A stretch of 64,000 nt of DNA. It comes from DATEGZ01 sp035279905 (GTDB taxonomy: Bacteria > Acidobacteriota > Vicinamibacteria > Vicinamibacterales > SCN-69-37). Each line of letters starts with the position of its first letter. Within the stretch, counting starts at the first letter, position 1. Shown here in pieces: positions 33,211 through 41,841 of this stretch. The stretch spans positions 22,312 through 86,311 of the forward strand of contig DATEGZ010000116.1 in NCBI GenBank assembly GCA_035279905.1, given 5' to 3'. Below the pieces are notes generated by a model. It did not search any database, had not been told where the DNA came from, and saw nothing but the letters and a program-made list of their open reading frames with translations. A program made the position numbers and the translations under genes.

Positions 33211-34800
33211 CTGCTTGCCTCGGTATTGCAGGGCAAGCAGCGTGAGATCATCCTCCGGCGGCGCGCCCGCCTCGAACCGTTCCACCGTCGCCGCTACGTG
33301 ATTCACGAGCGCCTCCGGGGCAAGACCGGACGAGAAGGCAAACGCCCGATCGAGCCGTTCGCTGCCGAACTGCTCGCCGGCGGCGTTGCGCGCGTCCGTC
33401 GCGCCATCGGTGTAGAGCACGAGCGTCGTGCCGGGCTCGAGTTGCAGGTGGGTCTCCGCGTACGCGCAGTCCTCGACGACGCCGAGGGCCATGCACTTGG
33501 TGAGATCGGGCGTCGACATGCGGCCGCCGGGCGAGAGGAGCACCGCGGGATTGTGGCCGGCATCGACAATCGCGAGCCGGCCCGAGGCCAGCTCGAGGCA
33601 GCCGACGATCGCCGTGACGAACGTCAGCCGTTCGTTGTCGCGGCTGAGCTCGCGGTTCATGCGCGACACGACGTCTGCAACGCTGGCGCTGCCGGCGATC
33701 GTCGCGCGGAACAGCGTCTTCGCCACCGCCATGTACAACGCCGCCGCGACGCTCTTGCCGGCGACGTCCGCCACGATGAACCACAGCCGCCCGGCGTCTT
33801 CGACGAAGTCGTACAGGTCGCCGCCGACCGAGCGCGCGGGCTGCAGCCGCGCGGCGAGCGCGACCTCGGGACGCGCGGGCAGATCGCGCGGCAGCATCGA
33901 CATCTGCAGGTCATGCGCGATCGAGAGCTCGTGCTCGAACACCTTCCGGGCCGCCGACTCTTCGGCGAGCGCGACGTTGCGCACGCGCAGCGCGGCCGCC
34001 GACGCCAGCGAGACGAGCAGTTCGAGATCGTTCTCCGAAAACCGGCGGACGCTCGCGCGCGAGCAGAGCGCGATCAGCCCGAGCGTGCCCGTTGCGTCCA
34101 CGAGCGGCGCGGCCAGCACGCTCCGGATACCCGACGCCATGATCGAGTCGGATCCTGAAAAGCGATCGTCAATCGCCGCGTCGATGACGAGCGCGGGCTT
34201 CGACTTGCCCGCCACCTCGTCGATCAACCGGCGCGAAATCACCATCGCCGTCTTCACGCTCGGCAGCCGGCGGCTGGCGGCCGGCTCGAACTGCCCGGAC
34301 GGCGTGCGAAGCAGGATGATCCCTTCCTCGGGCCGCAGCACGTCGAACGACCGATCGAGAATCAGCTGGAGGAGCTCGGGCAGCGAGATCGCCGTCGCGA
34401 GCGCGCGATGGATCTCGTTGAGCGTGCGGAGCCGCGCGGCCTGCCGCGGGCCGGCGCTGTCGATGCTCGAGACCGGCTCGGGCTCCTCCGCGGTGGCGCC
34501 GGACGCGGCGTCGTCCAGGACGTGCACGACCGTCCCGCCCATCTTGAGGCGATCGCCGGGATGGATGGCCGTCGCGCCCTCGATCGTGCTGCCGTTGAGC
34601 TGCGTGCGATTGGTCGCGCCGAGATCTTCGATCCACCAGACGTCCTGCCGGAACACGAAGCGCGCGTGCTGCCGCGAGACGCTCGAGTCGTTGATGACGA
34701 CCCCGGCCGTGCTCGCGCGGCCGATGATGGTCTCGCCGCCCTGCAGGTCGTGCGTGAACGGATCGCCCCCCGGCGGCTCGACGCGCAGACGCACGATCAT
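33199..34800 (-). CDS. FHA-GAF-PP2C (RsbU/SpoIIE-type) serine phosphatase
   Basis: 533 residues in three parts. FHA domain 1-95 with GRASTAGVVINDSSVSRQHA, GAF about 125-280, and PP2C-type phosphatase 310-530 with GGDLYD at 326-331, DVAGKS at 345-350 and a C-terminal EDDLTLL, all metal-binding aspartates present. In partner-switching systems this enzyme dephosphorylates the STAS antagonist; here the FHA domain adds phosphothreonine input. Overlaps the STAS gene by four bases, in one operon with it and the kinase. Confidence 0.92.
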   Translation of the reverse strand: MIVRLRVEPPGGDPFTHDLQGGETIIGRASTAGVVINDSSVSRQHARFVFRQDVWWIEDLGATNRTQLNGSTIEGATAIHPGDRLKMGGTVVHVLDDAASGATAEEPEPVSSIDSAGPRQAARLRTLNEIHRALATAISLPELLQLILDRSFDVLRPEEGIILLRTPSGQFEPAASRRLPSVKTAMVISRRLIDEVAGKSKPALVIDAAIDDRFSGSDSIMASGIRSVLAAPLVDATGTLGLIALCSRASVRRFSENDLELLVSLASAAALRVRNVALAEESAARKVFEHELSIAHDLQMSMLPRDLPARPEVALAARLQPARSVGGDLYDFVEDAGRLWFIVADVAGKSVAAALYMAVAKTLFRATIAGSASVADVVSRMNRELSRDNERLTFVTAIVGCLELASGRLAIVDAGHNPAVLLSPGGRMSTPDLTKCMALGVVEDCAYAETHLQLEPGTTLVLYTDGATDARNAAGEQFGSERLDRAFAFSSGLAPEALVNHVAATVERFEAGAPPEDDLTLLALQYRGKQGSS

Positions 34801-35144
34801 GGACCCGCCACGCGCGCGACCGCCGCGTCGCGCGTTCCGTCCACGGCAAAGAGCGGCAGAAATCCCGCCAGGCTGAACACCATCTTCACCGGCTCGCCCA
34901 TCGCGCAGAGCGCGACGTGACCGCGCGCGTCCTTCATCTTCTTGGCGAGCGCGAGCATCACGCGCAGGCCCGCGCTGCTGATGTACTCGACGCCCGCGAA
35001 ATCGACGACGACTTTGCGCTCGCCCGCGGCGACGAGCGTCTGGAGATGCTGCTCGAGCCGATCCGACGAGGTGCTGTCGATCCGTCCGACCGGCGCGACC
35101 ACCACGACTCCGCGTTCGCGTGTTTCAGCAATCTCCATGTCCAT
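34797..35144 (-). CDS. STAS-domain anti-sigma factor antagonist
   Basis: 115 residues of SpoIIAA/RsbV type. GRIDSTSSDRLEQHL and VVVDFAGVEYISSAGLRVML, where the Ser pair at 56-57 is the phosphorylation site, are intact. It would be phosphorylated by the RsbW-like kinase and reactivated by the PP2C enzyme encoded on either side. Overlaps the kinase gene by 20 bases. Confidence 0.9.
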   Translation of the reverse strand: MDMEIAETRERGVVVVAPVGRIDSTSSDRLEQHLQTLVAAGERKVVVDFAGVEYISSAGLRVMLALAKKMKDARGHVALCAMGEPVKMVFSLAGFLPLFAVDGTRDAAVARVAGP

Positions 35145-35589
35145 CCTTGGTCCGGCGCCCCGCGCCCGGCTCGTCGCGGCGCATCCGCCACGTCAGCTTC
35201 AGGTGATTGTGCTCGTCCCGCCGCTCGTACGCCAACTCGTCGAGCAGCTCCTCGGCGAGGACGATCCCGAGCCCGCCAGGCCGCCGCGATTCGAGCGGCG
35301 AGGAGGTGTCGGGCGGCGGCGCCTGCCGCGGATCGAACGCCGGTCCGCTGTCGACGACCTCCACCGACACCGCGCGGCCGTCATGCGTGAAGGTCAGCGC
35401 GATCGTCCCGCCCGCGTCCTTGTAGCCGTGCCGGACGATGTTCGAGAGGATCTCGTCGAGGGCGACTTGAAAGCGCCAGCGGGCCTCCGGCGGCACGCCG
35501 CGATCCCGGCAAAACTCGTCGAACGCGGCCGCCGCACGGCCGACGCCGGCGCTCGTGCCCGGCACGGAGACGGTCTCGTGAGCCGTCAT
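35125..35589 (-). CDS. RsbW-like serine kinase / anti-sigma factor (HATPase)
   Basis: 154 residues from the ATG at 35589. GHKL boxes are complete: N box VALDEILSNIVRHGY, G1 VVDSGPAFDP, G2 GGLGIVLAEELLDEL. It phosphorylates the STAS protein and sequesters its target when the antagonist is phosphorylated. The classical target would be a sigma-B-type factor, which is absent here; the divergently encoded ECF factor is not a known RsbW client. Confidence 0.9.
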   Translation of the reverse strand: MTAHETVSVPGTSAGVGRAAAAFDEFCRDRGVPPEARWRFQVALDEILSNIVRHGYKDAGGTIALTFTHDGRAVSVEVVDSGPAFDPRQAPPPDTSSPLESRRPGGLGIVLAEELLDELAYERRDEHNHLKLTWRMRRDEPGAGRRTKDGHGDC

Positions 35590-35677
35590 AGGCCTCGGGC
35601 GCGAATCATATATTTCCTCGGGGATTGGTGGTAAAACCGTCCCGCCCGCCAACTTTCCCGGGGTTGGCGTGTAATTC
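35590..35677. promoter_or_regulatory. divergent promoter region between partner-switch operon and sigma factor
   Basis: 88 bases between two divergent starts. An AT-rich TATATGAT block read on the minus strand serves as a likely -10 for the kinase operon. On the plus strand TGTAAT lies three bases before the sigma gene ATG, again suggesting little or no leader. No convincing -35 box was found. Confidence 0.35.
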
Positions 35678-36229
35678 ATGCTGGAGCCCAATGACGACGC
35701 CAGCCTGGTGGCCCGCTGTCTTAGAGGGGACCAGGGGGCGTTCGAGCCGCTCGTCACGAAGTACGAGCGCGTGCTGTTTTCAGTCGCCCTTCGACTCGTG
35801 GGCAACTACGAAGACGCCCGCGACGCGACGCAGAACGCGTTCGTTCGCGCGTACGAGCACCTCGACACGTTCGATCCGGCCCGCAAGTTCTTCAGCTGGA
35901 TCTACCGGATCGTCGTCAATGAGTGCCTGAACCTGCGGCGGGCGCGGCACCCGAACGAGCCGCTCGCCGATACGCTCGAATCACCAGGCGGCGCGTTCGA
36001 TGCGCTGGCCGCGGCCGAGGCGAGCGATCGGATTCAGGCCGCGTTGATGGCTCTGACGCCGGAGTACCGCGTCGTCGTGGTGCTCCGGCACTTTGTGGAT
36101 ATGTCGTACGAGGAGATCAGCGACGTGCTCGGCGTGCCGGACAAGACTGTGAAATCCCGGCTGTTTTCGGCCCGCAAGCGCCTCGCCGAGCTCCTCGGGA
36201 CGACCGTTAAACAAGGACTCGACCGATGA
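35678..36229 (+). CDS. ECF-type RNA polymerase sigma factor
   Basis: 183 residues: region 2 with LVTKYERVLFSVALRLVGN and DARDATQNAFVRAYEHL, a short linker, and region 4 with LTPEYRVVVVLRHFVDMSYEEISDVLGV and KSRLFSARKRL. Two-domain group 4 factor. Its stop overlaps the ATG of the nonapeptide-repeat membrane protein (ATGA), the classical arrangement of a sigma factor with its anti-sigma partner. Confidence 0.93.
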   Translation: MLEPNDDASLVARCLRGDQGAFEPLVTKYERVLFSVALRLVGNYEDARDATQNAFVRAYEHLDTFDPARKFFSWIYRIVVNECLNLRRARHPNEPLADTLESPGGAFDALAAAEASDRIQAALMALTPEYRVVVVLRHFVDMSYEEISDVLGVPDKTVKSRLFSARKRLAELLGTTVKQGLDR

Positions 36230-37464
36230 ATTCACCCGACCAGCCTGACCGGCACGACCAGGACGCCGATGACGCCCTGGATCGCGCGATCGAGGCCGCC
36301 CGCAAACGGGAGCCCGCGCCGCCGCCAGGGTTTGCCGCCTCGATCATGCGCCGGGTGGCCGCCGCGGATGCGGGATTTTCCGCACTTCGCCGCTGGCGCC
36401 GGTCCCGATCGGCCGCCACCAACTTTTCGCGAGCTCACGGTGTAGATCAAGCTGTTGACAGACGGACATCCGGAACGGGGCGCTTGGCCCGAGAGGGGGT
36501 TGTCGTGACGAAAAAGGTGCTTTGGGCGATTGCCGCGGTGGGAGCCGTCGCGCTCGTGCTCTCCCTGTGGTTGGGTTCTCCATCGGTCGGACCCGGCACG
36601 GAAGCGACCGTCGGGGCCGCCAAGCGCAGCGTCGCGCCGCAGTCGGGCAGCGTCGCCCTTGGCAGCATGGACGTGCAGCAGTTCCTGCAGAGCGACACGT
36701 TCGACCGCCTGATCCGGAACGACTCGACGCGCGCCATCCTGCAGAAAATCGCGCACGACAAGGCGTTTCAAGAGGCATTGAGCCAGCCGGCGCTCCAGGA
36801 GGCCTTTGCCAAGCCCGCGTTCCAGGAAGCGCTCGCCAAGCCGGGATTCGTCGAAGCGCTCTCCGAGCCGGCGTTCGTGCGGGCGATGTCCGAGCCGGCG
36901 TTCCAGGAAGCCCTGCACAACAAGAAGTTCGCGGACGCGCTGTCGGAGCCGGCATTCCTGAAGGCGATTGCTGACCCGGCCCTGCAGAAGACCCTGGCGG
37001 CGCCGGCGATGGAAGCGGCGCTTGCGAATAAGAAGTTCCAGGACGCCCTGGCCAACCCGGCGACGCGGAAGTCTCTGGCTGACCCGGCGATGCAGCGGGC
37101 GCTCGCGGAGCCGGCGCTGATGAGGGCGCTGAGCGAGCCGGCCATGCAGCAGGCGTTCGCCGAGCCCGCGTTCGTCGAAGCGCTGTCGAAGCCCGCGTTC
37201 GCCGAGGCGCTTGCCGAACCGGCGTTCCAGCAGGCGTTGGGCAAGAAGGGATTCGTCGAGGCGCTGACCGAGCCCGCGCTGGTGAGGGCGCTCGCCGAGC
37301 CCGCGTTCCAGGAAGCGTTGGCGAAGCCGGCGATGATGAAGGCGCTCGCCGAGCCGGCGATGCTGAAGGCGCTGGCCGAGCCGGCGTTCGCCCAGGCGAT
37401 GGCCGCGCCGGCGTTCACCAAGGCGATGGCTGAGCCCGCGTTCGAAGCCGCGCTCAAGAAGTAG
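36226..37464 (+). CDS. membrane protein with nonapeptide repeats, candidate anti-sigma factor
   Basis: 412 residues. The N-terminal 50 residues are soluble and resemble short anti-sigma heads (ALDRAIEAARKREPAPPPGF). A membrane helix spans 98-116 (VLWAIAAVGAVALVLSLWL). From residue 180 to the end there are 25 consecutive nine-residue units with consensus AFxEALAEP plus a final eight-residue unit. With the helix as an anchor, the repeats face the periplasm. A GTG at 36505 with GAGGGGG upstream could start a separate repeat protein, since residues 51-92 look like poor coding sequence. Not TPR or HEAT by period. Confidence 0.75.
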   Translation: MNSPDQPDRHDQDADDALDRAIEAARKREPAPPPGFAASIMRRVAAADAGFSALRRWRRSRSAATNFSRAHGVDQAVDRRTSGTGRLAREGVVVTKKVLWAIAAVGAVALVLSLWLGSPSVGPGTEATVGAAKRSVAPQSGSVALGSMDVQQFLQSDTFDRLIRNDSTRAILQKIAHDKAFQEALSQPALQEAFAKPAFQEALAKPGFVEALSEPAFVRAMSEPAFQEALHNKKFADALSEPAFLKAIADPALQKTLAAPAMEAALANKKFQDALANPATRKSLADPAMQRALAEPALMRALSEPAMQQAFAEPAFVEALSKPAFAEALAEPAFQQALGKKGFVEALTEPALVRALAEPAFQEALAKPAMMKALAEPAMLKALAEPAFAQAMAAPAFTKAMAEPAFEAALKK

Positions 37465-37561
37465 ACACACCCAGTCCGTCCGCGGCCCGGCGTTCTTCGT
37501 GAACGTCGGGCCGTTTCTGCGTTTAGAGTTAGCCGTCCACGGTCCTCCGTCCGGGGTCCTT

Positions 37562-40495
37562 ATGCGACGCTGCCTCCTCGCCTTCTCGCTTCTGCTCAAC
37601 CTCCACGCCGCGCCCGCGCTCGCGCAGCTCCAGAAGGTCGAAACCGGAGACATGCGGCTCGTCTACATCTCGCCGAGCGAGACGTTCCTCGTGCCGCACG
37701 CCGGGCGCACGTTCATGAGCTCGGTGTCGTTTCTGAAGACGCTGTTCGACTACAAGCCGACCGAAAAGATCACGGTGCTCCTGACCGACTTCTCCGACGC
37801 GGGGAACGCGGGCGCGACGAGCGTGCCGCACGACACGCTGCGCGTGCAGATTGCGCCGCTGAGCTTTACGTTCGAAACGATTGTGGCGAGCGAGCGCATG
37901 AACACGATCATGAGCCACGAGACCGTGCACGTGATCGCGATGGACCAGGCCGCGGGGCGCGACCGGTTCTTCCGCGGGCTCTTCGGCGGCAAGGTGCTGC
38001 CGATCGCGGAGCAGCCGGAGAGCGTGCTCTATTTCTATCTGACGACGCCGCGCGTGGCGGCGCCGCGATGGTTTCACGAAGGCGGCGCCGTGTTCGTGGA
38101 TACGTGGATGGCGGGCGGCATCGGCCGCGCGCAGGGCGGGTACGACGAGATGGTGTTCCGCGCGATGGTCAAGGACCAGGCCCGGTTCTACGATCCGCTC
38201 GGCCTTGCCTCCGAAGGCACGAAGATCGACTTTCAAACCGAGGTCAACTCGTACCTCTACGGCACGCGCTTCGTCACGTGGCTCGGCTACCACTACACGC
38301 CGGCGCAGGTGATCCAGTGGCTGGGCCGCAAGCCGGGAAGCAAGGCGTACTACGCGAGCCAGTTCCAGCTGGTGTTCGGCACGTCGCTGGAAAAAGCGTG
38401 GGCCGAGTGGGTCCAGTTCGAGCACACGTTCCAGCAGGCGAACCTCGACGCGATCCGCAAGTACCCGATCACGCCGTACAAAGATCTCTCGCCGCGCGCG
38501 CTCGGTTCCGTCTCGCGGGCGCACTACGATCCTGCGTCACACACGATCTACGCGGCGTTCAACTACCCCGGCGTCGTCGCCCACGTCGGCACGATCTCGA
38601 CGGAGACCGGCGCGACGTCGAATCTCACGGACATCAAAGGTCCGCTGATCTACCAGGTGACGTCGCTGGCGATGGATCCGGCCGGGCCGACGCTGTTCTA
38701 CACGACGGACAACCTCGCCTACCGCGACCTCGTCGCGCTCGACGTGAAAACCGGCAAGCGGCGCGTGCTGATGAAGGACGCGCGCATCGGCGACCTCGTC
38801 TTCTCGCGCGCGGATCGCACGCTGTGGGGCATCCGGCACCTCAACGGCATCTGCACGCTGGTCACGCTCGCGCCGCCGTACGACGACTGGAAACAGATCG
38901 TGACGTTTCCGTACGGGACGATCGTGTACGACCTGGACGTGTCGCCGGACGGATCGCTCCTGGCCGCGTCGTTCGGCGAGATCGACGGCAAGCAGAACGT
39001 CCGCGTGATCTCCACAGCCAGGCTGCGCGCGGGCGATGCAACGCCGGACGACGCGTTCGACTTCGGCCCGAGCGTCCCGGACAGCTTCGTCTTCTCGCCC
39101 GACGGCAAGTTCCTGTACGGCAGCTCGTACTACACGGGCGCGTCCAACATCTTCAGGTACGAGCTCTCGACGAAGAAGATCGAAGCCGTGTCGAACGCGG
39201 AGACGGGTTTCTTCCGTCCGATTCCGCTCGGCGGCGACGAGCTGATCGTGTTCCGGTACACCGGGCAGGGCTGGGTGCCGGCACGCATCACGGGCACGCC
39301 GATTCAGGACGTCAATCCGATCACGTTTCTCGGCGAGCAGACGATCGAGAAGCACCCGGAGCTCAAAACGTGGGCGGCCGCGTCGCGTCCCACGGTCGAC
39401 TACGACGCGCTGCCCAGGACCGAGGGCACCTACGGACTGGGCGGCAACCTTCAGCGCGAATCGTTCTATCCGATCGTCCAGGGCTACAAGGACACGGCCG
39501 CGGTCGGCCTGCGGTACAACCTGTCCGACCCGCTCGGCTTCAACCGCGCGAATCTCTCCGCGTCGTACTCGACCAACGGCGATCTGCCCGACAAGGAGCG
39601 CGTGCACCTGCGCGCGCAGTACCAGCGCTACGACTGGGATCTGCTCGCGTCGTACAACGACGCCGACTTCTACGATCTGTTCGGCCCGACCAAGGTCAGC
39701 CGCAAGGGCTACTCGATCGGGCTCGGCCACACGAACACGCTGATCTTCGACGAGCCGCGCCGCATGACGCTCGAGATCAAGGGCCGCGTCGCCGGCAACC
39801 TCGATCAACTGCCGCAGTATCAGAACGTGCCGGTCACGGTCGATCAGTTGATCTCCGCCGGCGCCAAGCTCACGAGCTCGTACCTGCGCTCCTCGCTCGG
39901 GCACGTCGACGACGAGAAGGGGCGGCTGTGGACGGCGGCGGTCGAGGCCGACTACGTGAATTCGCAGGCCTTCACGCGGATGTACGCGACCTACGACTTC
40001 GGCCTCGCGGTGCCGCTGCCGCACTCGTCGTTCTGGGTGCGCAGCGCCACGGGCTTCTCACCGCAGGATCGGACGGAGCCCTTCGCGAACTTCTTCTTCG
40101 GCGGCTTCGGCAACAACTACGTGGACCACGGCGAGACGAAGCGCTACCGCGAGTACTACAGCTTCCCCGGCGCGGAGCTCAACGAGATCGGCGGCCGCAA
40201 CTTCGCGCGGACGATGTTCGAGTGGAACCTGCCGCCGTGGCGGTTCAAGCGCGCGGGCACGCCGGGCGCGTACCTGAGCTGGCTGCGGCCGGCGCTCTTC
40301 GCCAGCGGACTCGTGACCAACATGGACAGCGCGCCCGATCGCCGCAAGGCCGCCTCGTTCGGCGGCCAGCTCGATCTGCGCTTCACCGTGCTCTCGGCGC
40401 TGGACATGACGTTGTCTTTCGGCGGCGCGGTGCGCACCGAAGCCGGCGTGCCGTCGCGGCGCGAGGGCATGATCTCCCTGACCGTATTGAAGTGA
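37562..40495 (+). CDS. exported HEXXH peptidase / propeller / outer-membrane barrel protein
   Basis: 977 residues from the ATG at 37562, which opens a signal peptide (LLAFSLLLNLHAAPALA). Domain order: a gluzincin-type core with HETVH at 119-123 and WFHEGG glutamate at 173, a WD40-like beta-propeller (VSPDGSLLAASFGE, FSPDGKFLYGSSYY), and a C-terminal beta-barrel of the bacterial surface-antigen type ending in VLK. If correct, an outer-membrane protein with a periplasmic metalloprotease part. No known gene symbol. Confidence 0.75.
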   Translation: MRRCLLAFSLLLNLHAAPALAQLQKVETGDMRLVYISPSETFLVPHAGRTFMSSVSFLKTLFDYKPTEKITVLLTDFSDAGNAGATSVPHDTLRVQIAPLSFTFETIVASERMNTIMSHETVHVIAMDQAAGRDRFFRGLFGGKVLPIAEQPESVLYFYLTTPRVAAPRWFHEGGAVFVDTWMAGGIGRAQGGYDEMVFRAMVKDQARFYDPLGLASEGTKIDFQTEVNSYLYGTRFVTWLGYHYTPAQVIQWLGRKPGSKAYYASQFQLVFGTSLEKAWAEWVQFEHTFQQANLDAIRKYPITPYKDLSPRALGSVSRAHYDPASHTIYAAFNYPGVVAHVGTISTETGATSNLTDIKGPLIYQVTSLAMDPAGPTLFYTTDNLAYRDLVALDVKTGKRRVLMKDARIGDLVFSRADRTLWGIRHLNGICTLVTLAPPYDDWKQIVTFPYGTIVYDLDVSPDGSLLAASFGEIDGKQNVRVISTARLRAGDATPDDAFDFGPSVPDSFVFSPDGKFLYGSSYYTGASNIFRYELSTKKIEAVSNAETGFFRPIPLGGDELIVFRYTGQGWVPARITGTPIQDVNPITFLGEQTIEKHPELKTWAAASRPTVDYDALPRTEGTYGLGGNLQRESFYPIVQGYKDTAAVGLRYNLSDPLGFNRANLSASYSTNGDLPDKERVHLRAQYQRYDWDLLASYNDADFYDLFGPTKVSRKGYSIGLGHTNTLIFDEPRRMTLEIKGRVAGNLDQLPQYQNVPVTVDQLISAGAKLTSSYLRSSLGHVDDEKGRLWTAAVEADYVNSQAFTRMYATYDFGLAVPLPHSSFWVRSATGFSPQDRTEPFANFFFGGFGNNYVDHGETKRYREYYSFPGAELNEIGGRNFARTMFEWNLPPWRFKRAGTPGAYLSWLRPALFASGLVTNMDSAPDRRKAASFGGQLDLRFTVLSALDMTLSFGGAVRTEAGVPSRREGMISLTVLK

Positions 40496-40496
40496 A

Positions 40497-40572
40497 CCTC
40501 GGAACCCCGGAACTTCGCCCCTCGACCAGCTCGGGGCGCCCTGAGCTCGTCGAAGGGCGGAACCCCGGAACC
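40497..40572. repeat. GGAACC repeat element with palindromic core (inverted copy)
   Basis: Reverse-orientation copy of the element at 26171-26251: GGAACCCCGGAAC, then the palindromic CCTCGACCAGCTCGGGGCGC core, then GGAACCCCGGAACC. It starts directly after the TGA of the barrel protein. Confidence 0.8.
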
Positions 40573-40592
40573 ACAAGCGATAAGATTCCCCC

Positions 40593-41597
40593 GTGTCCGC
40601 CATGGTGGCGTTGCTTCCGGTCACAGCGTTCCTGCTGCTGTTGATGCTTTTCGACAGCTTCAAGCTGGTCCCGAAGCTGATGCTCGTGCGCGCGCTCGTC
40701 ATGGGCTCGCTGGCCGCGCTCCTGATGCTGCCGCTCCACTCGTGGCTGATCGGCGTCACGGGCCTCTCCCCATCCGACTTCTCGAAGTACGTCGCGCCGA
40801 TCACCGAGGAGACGCTCAAGACGTTCTGCCTGCTCTACCCGCTCCGGCGCCGCGAGATCGGGTTCCTCGTGGACGCCGCGATCATCGGCTTCGCGGTGGG
40901 CACGGGCTTCGCGCTGATCGAGAACATCGACTACCTGCGGAATCTCGGCGAAGTGCGGTTTCTGGTGTGGGTCGTGCGCGGATTCGGCACGGCGGTGCTC
41001 CACGCGACGACCGCCGCGATCATCGCGATTGCCGCGAAGTCGCTGGGCGATCGCTTCCCCGAGCGCGGCGCGCTCGTGATCGTGCCCGGCTGGATCGCCG
41101 CCATCCTGCTGCACTCGCTCTTCAACCACGCGCTCGTGTCGCCGGTGCTCGCCGCCGCGATGCTGCTGCTGGTGCTGCCGATCGTCGTGATCAGCGTCTT
41201 CGGCCGCAGCGAGCGCAAGACGCGCGAGTGGGTCGGCGAAGGCCTCGACCTCGACGTCGAGCTGCTCGGCCTCGTGCGCTCGATGCACTTCGGCGGCACG
41301 CGGCTCGGCCGGTACCTCAACGAGCTCACCTCCCGCTTCCCGGGGCCCGTCGTCGCCGACATGTTCTGCCTGCTGCAGCTCGACCTCGAGCTCGCCATCC
41401 GCGCGAAAGGGATGCTCATGGCCCGCGAGCAGGGCCTCGAGCTGCCGGTCGACGCCTCGATCAAGGAACGTCTCGCCGAGCGCGAGTACCTGCAGCATCA
41501 GATCGGCCCGACCGGCCTGCTCGCGCTGCGTCCGCTGCAGATGACGAGCGACCGAGACGACTGGCACCAGTACCTGCTGAAGCACGCGGGGAAGTAG
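40593..41597 (+). CDS. PrsW-family intramembrane metalloprotease
   Basis: 334 residues from a GTG at 40593. Multi-helix N-terminal half with the family motifs: EE at 72-73 in APITEETLK, EN at 110-111 in GFALIENIDY, His137 in VLHATTAAI, and His174/His179 in HSLFNH. A soluble helical C-terminal tail of about 120 residues follows. In Bacillus subtilis PrsW makes the first cut in anti-sigma factor RsiW. Its position on the same strand downstream of an ECF sigma and membrane-bound candidate anti-sigma gives a possible client. Confidence 0.88.
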   Translation: MSAMVALLPVTAFLLLLMLFDSFKLVPKLMLVRALVMGSLAALLMLPLHSWLIGVTGLSPSDFSKYVAPITEETLKTFCLLYPLRRREIGFLVDAAIIGFAVGTGFALIENIDYLRNLGEVRFLVWVVRGFGTAVLHATTAAIIAIAAKSLGDRFPERGALVIVPGWIAAILLHSLFNHALVSPVLAAAMLLLVLPIVVISVFGRSERKTREWVGEGLDLDVELLGLVRSMHFGGTRLGRYLNELTSRFPGPVVADMFCLLQLDLELAIRAKGMLMAREQGLELPVDASIKERLAEREYLQHQIGPTGLLALRPLQMTSDRDDWHQYLLKHAGK

Positions 41598-41604
41598 TCA
41601 GTCC

Positions 41605-41841
41605 GTGACGGTCTTCGCGCTCGACTGGCGGCTGTGGTTTCTGCAGCTCTCCGGCTGGCCGGTCTTCCTGACCGTGGTCGCCGCCACGTTTCTCTTCATG
41701 GTGCTGGCGTCCGTGCTGCTGACGAAAGCAGCGAGCCGTTCGCTGGCTCAGGTGATGGTCATTGCCGCGATCGCGTCGATCGTGATCGCGCTGCTCTTCT
41801 TCGGCGTGTTCATCGTGCTGACGAGGCTTGGGCCGAAGTAG
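41605..41841 (+). CDS. small membrane protein, two helices
   Basis: 78 residues from a GTG at 41605, seven bases behind the PrsW stop. Two strongly hydrophobic helices (about 17-40 and 49-73). No family recognised. Its TAG is part of the left terminus of the large palindrome at 41838-42113. Confidence 0.65.
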   Translation: MTVFALDWRLWFLQLSGWPVFLTVVAATFLFMVLASVLLTKAASRSLAQVMVIAAIASIVIALLFFGVFIVLTRLGPK

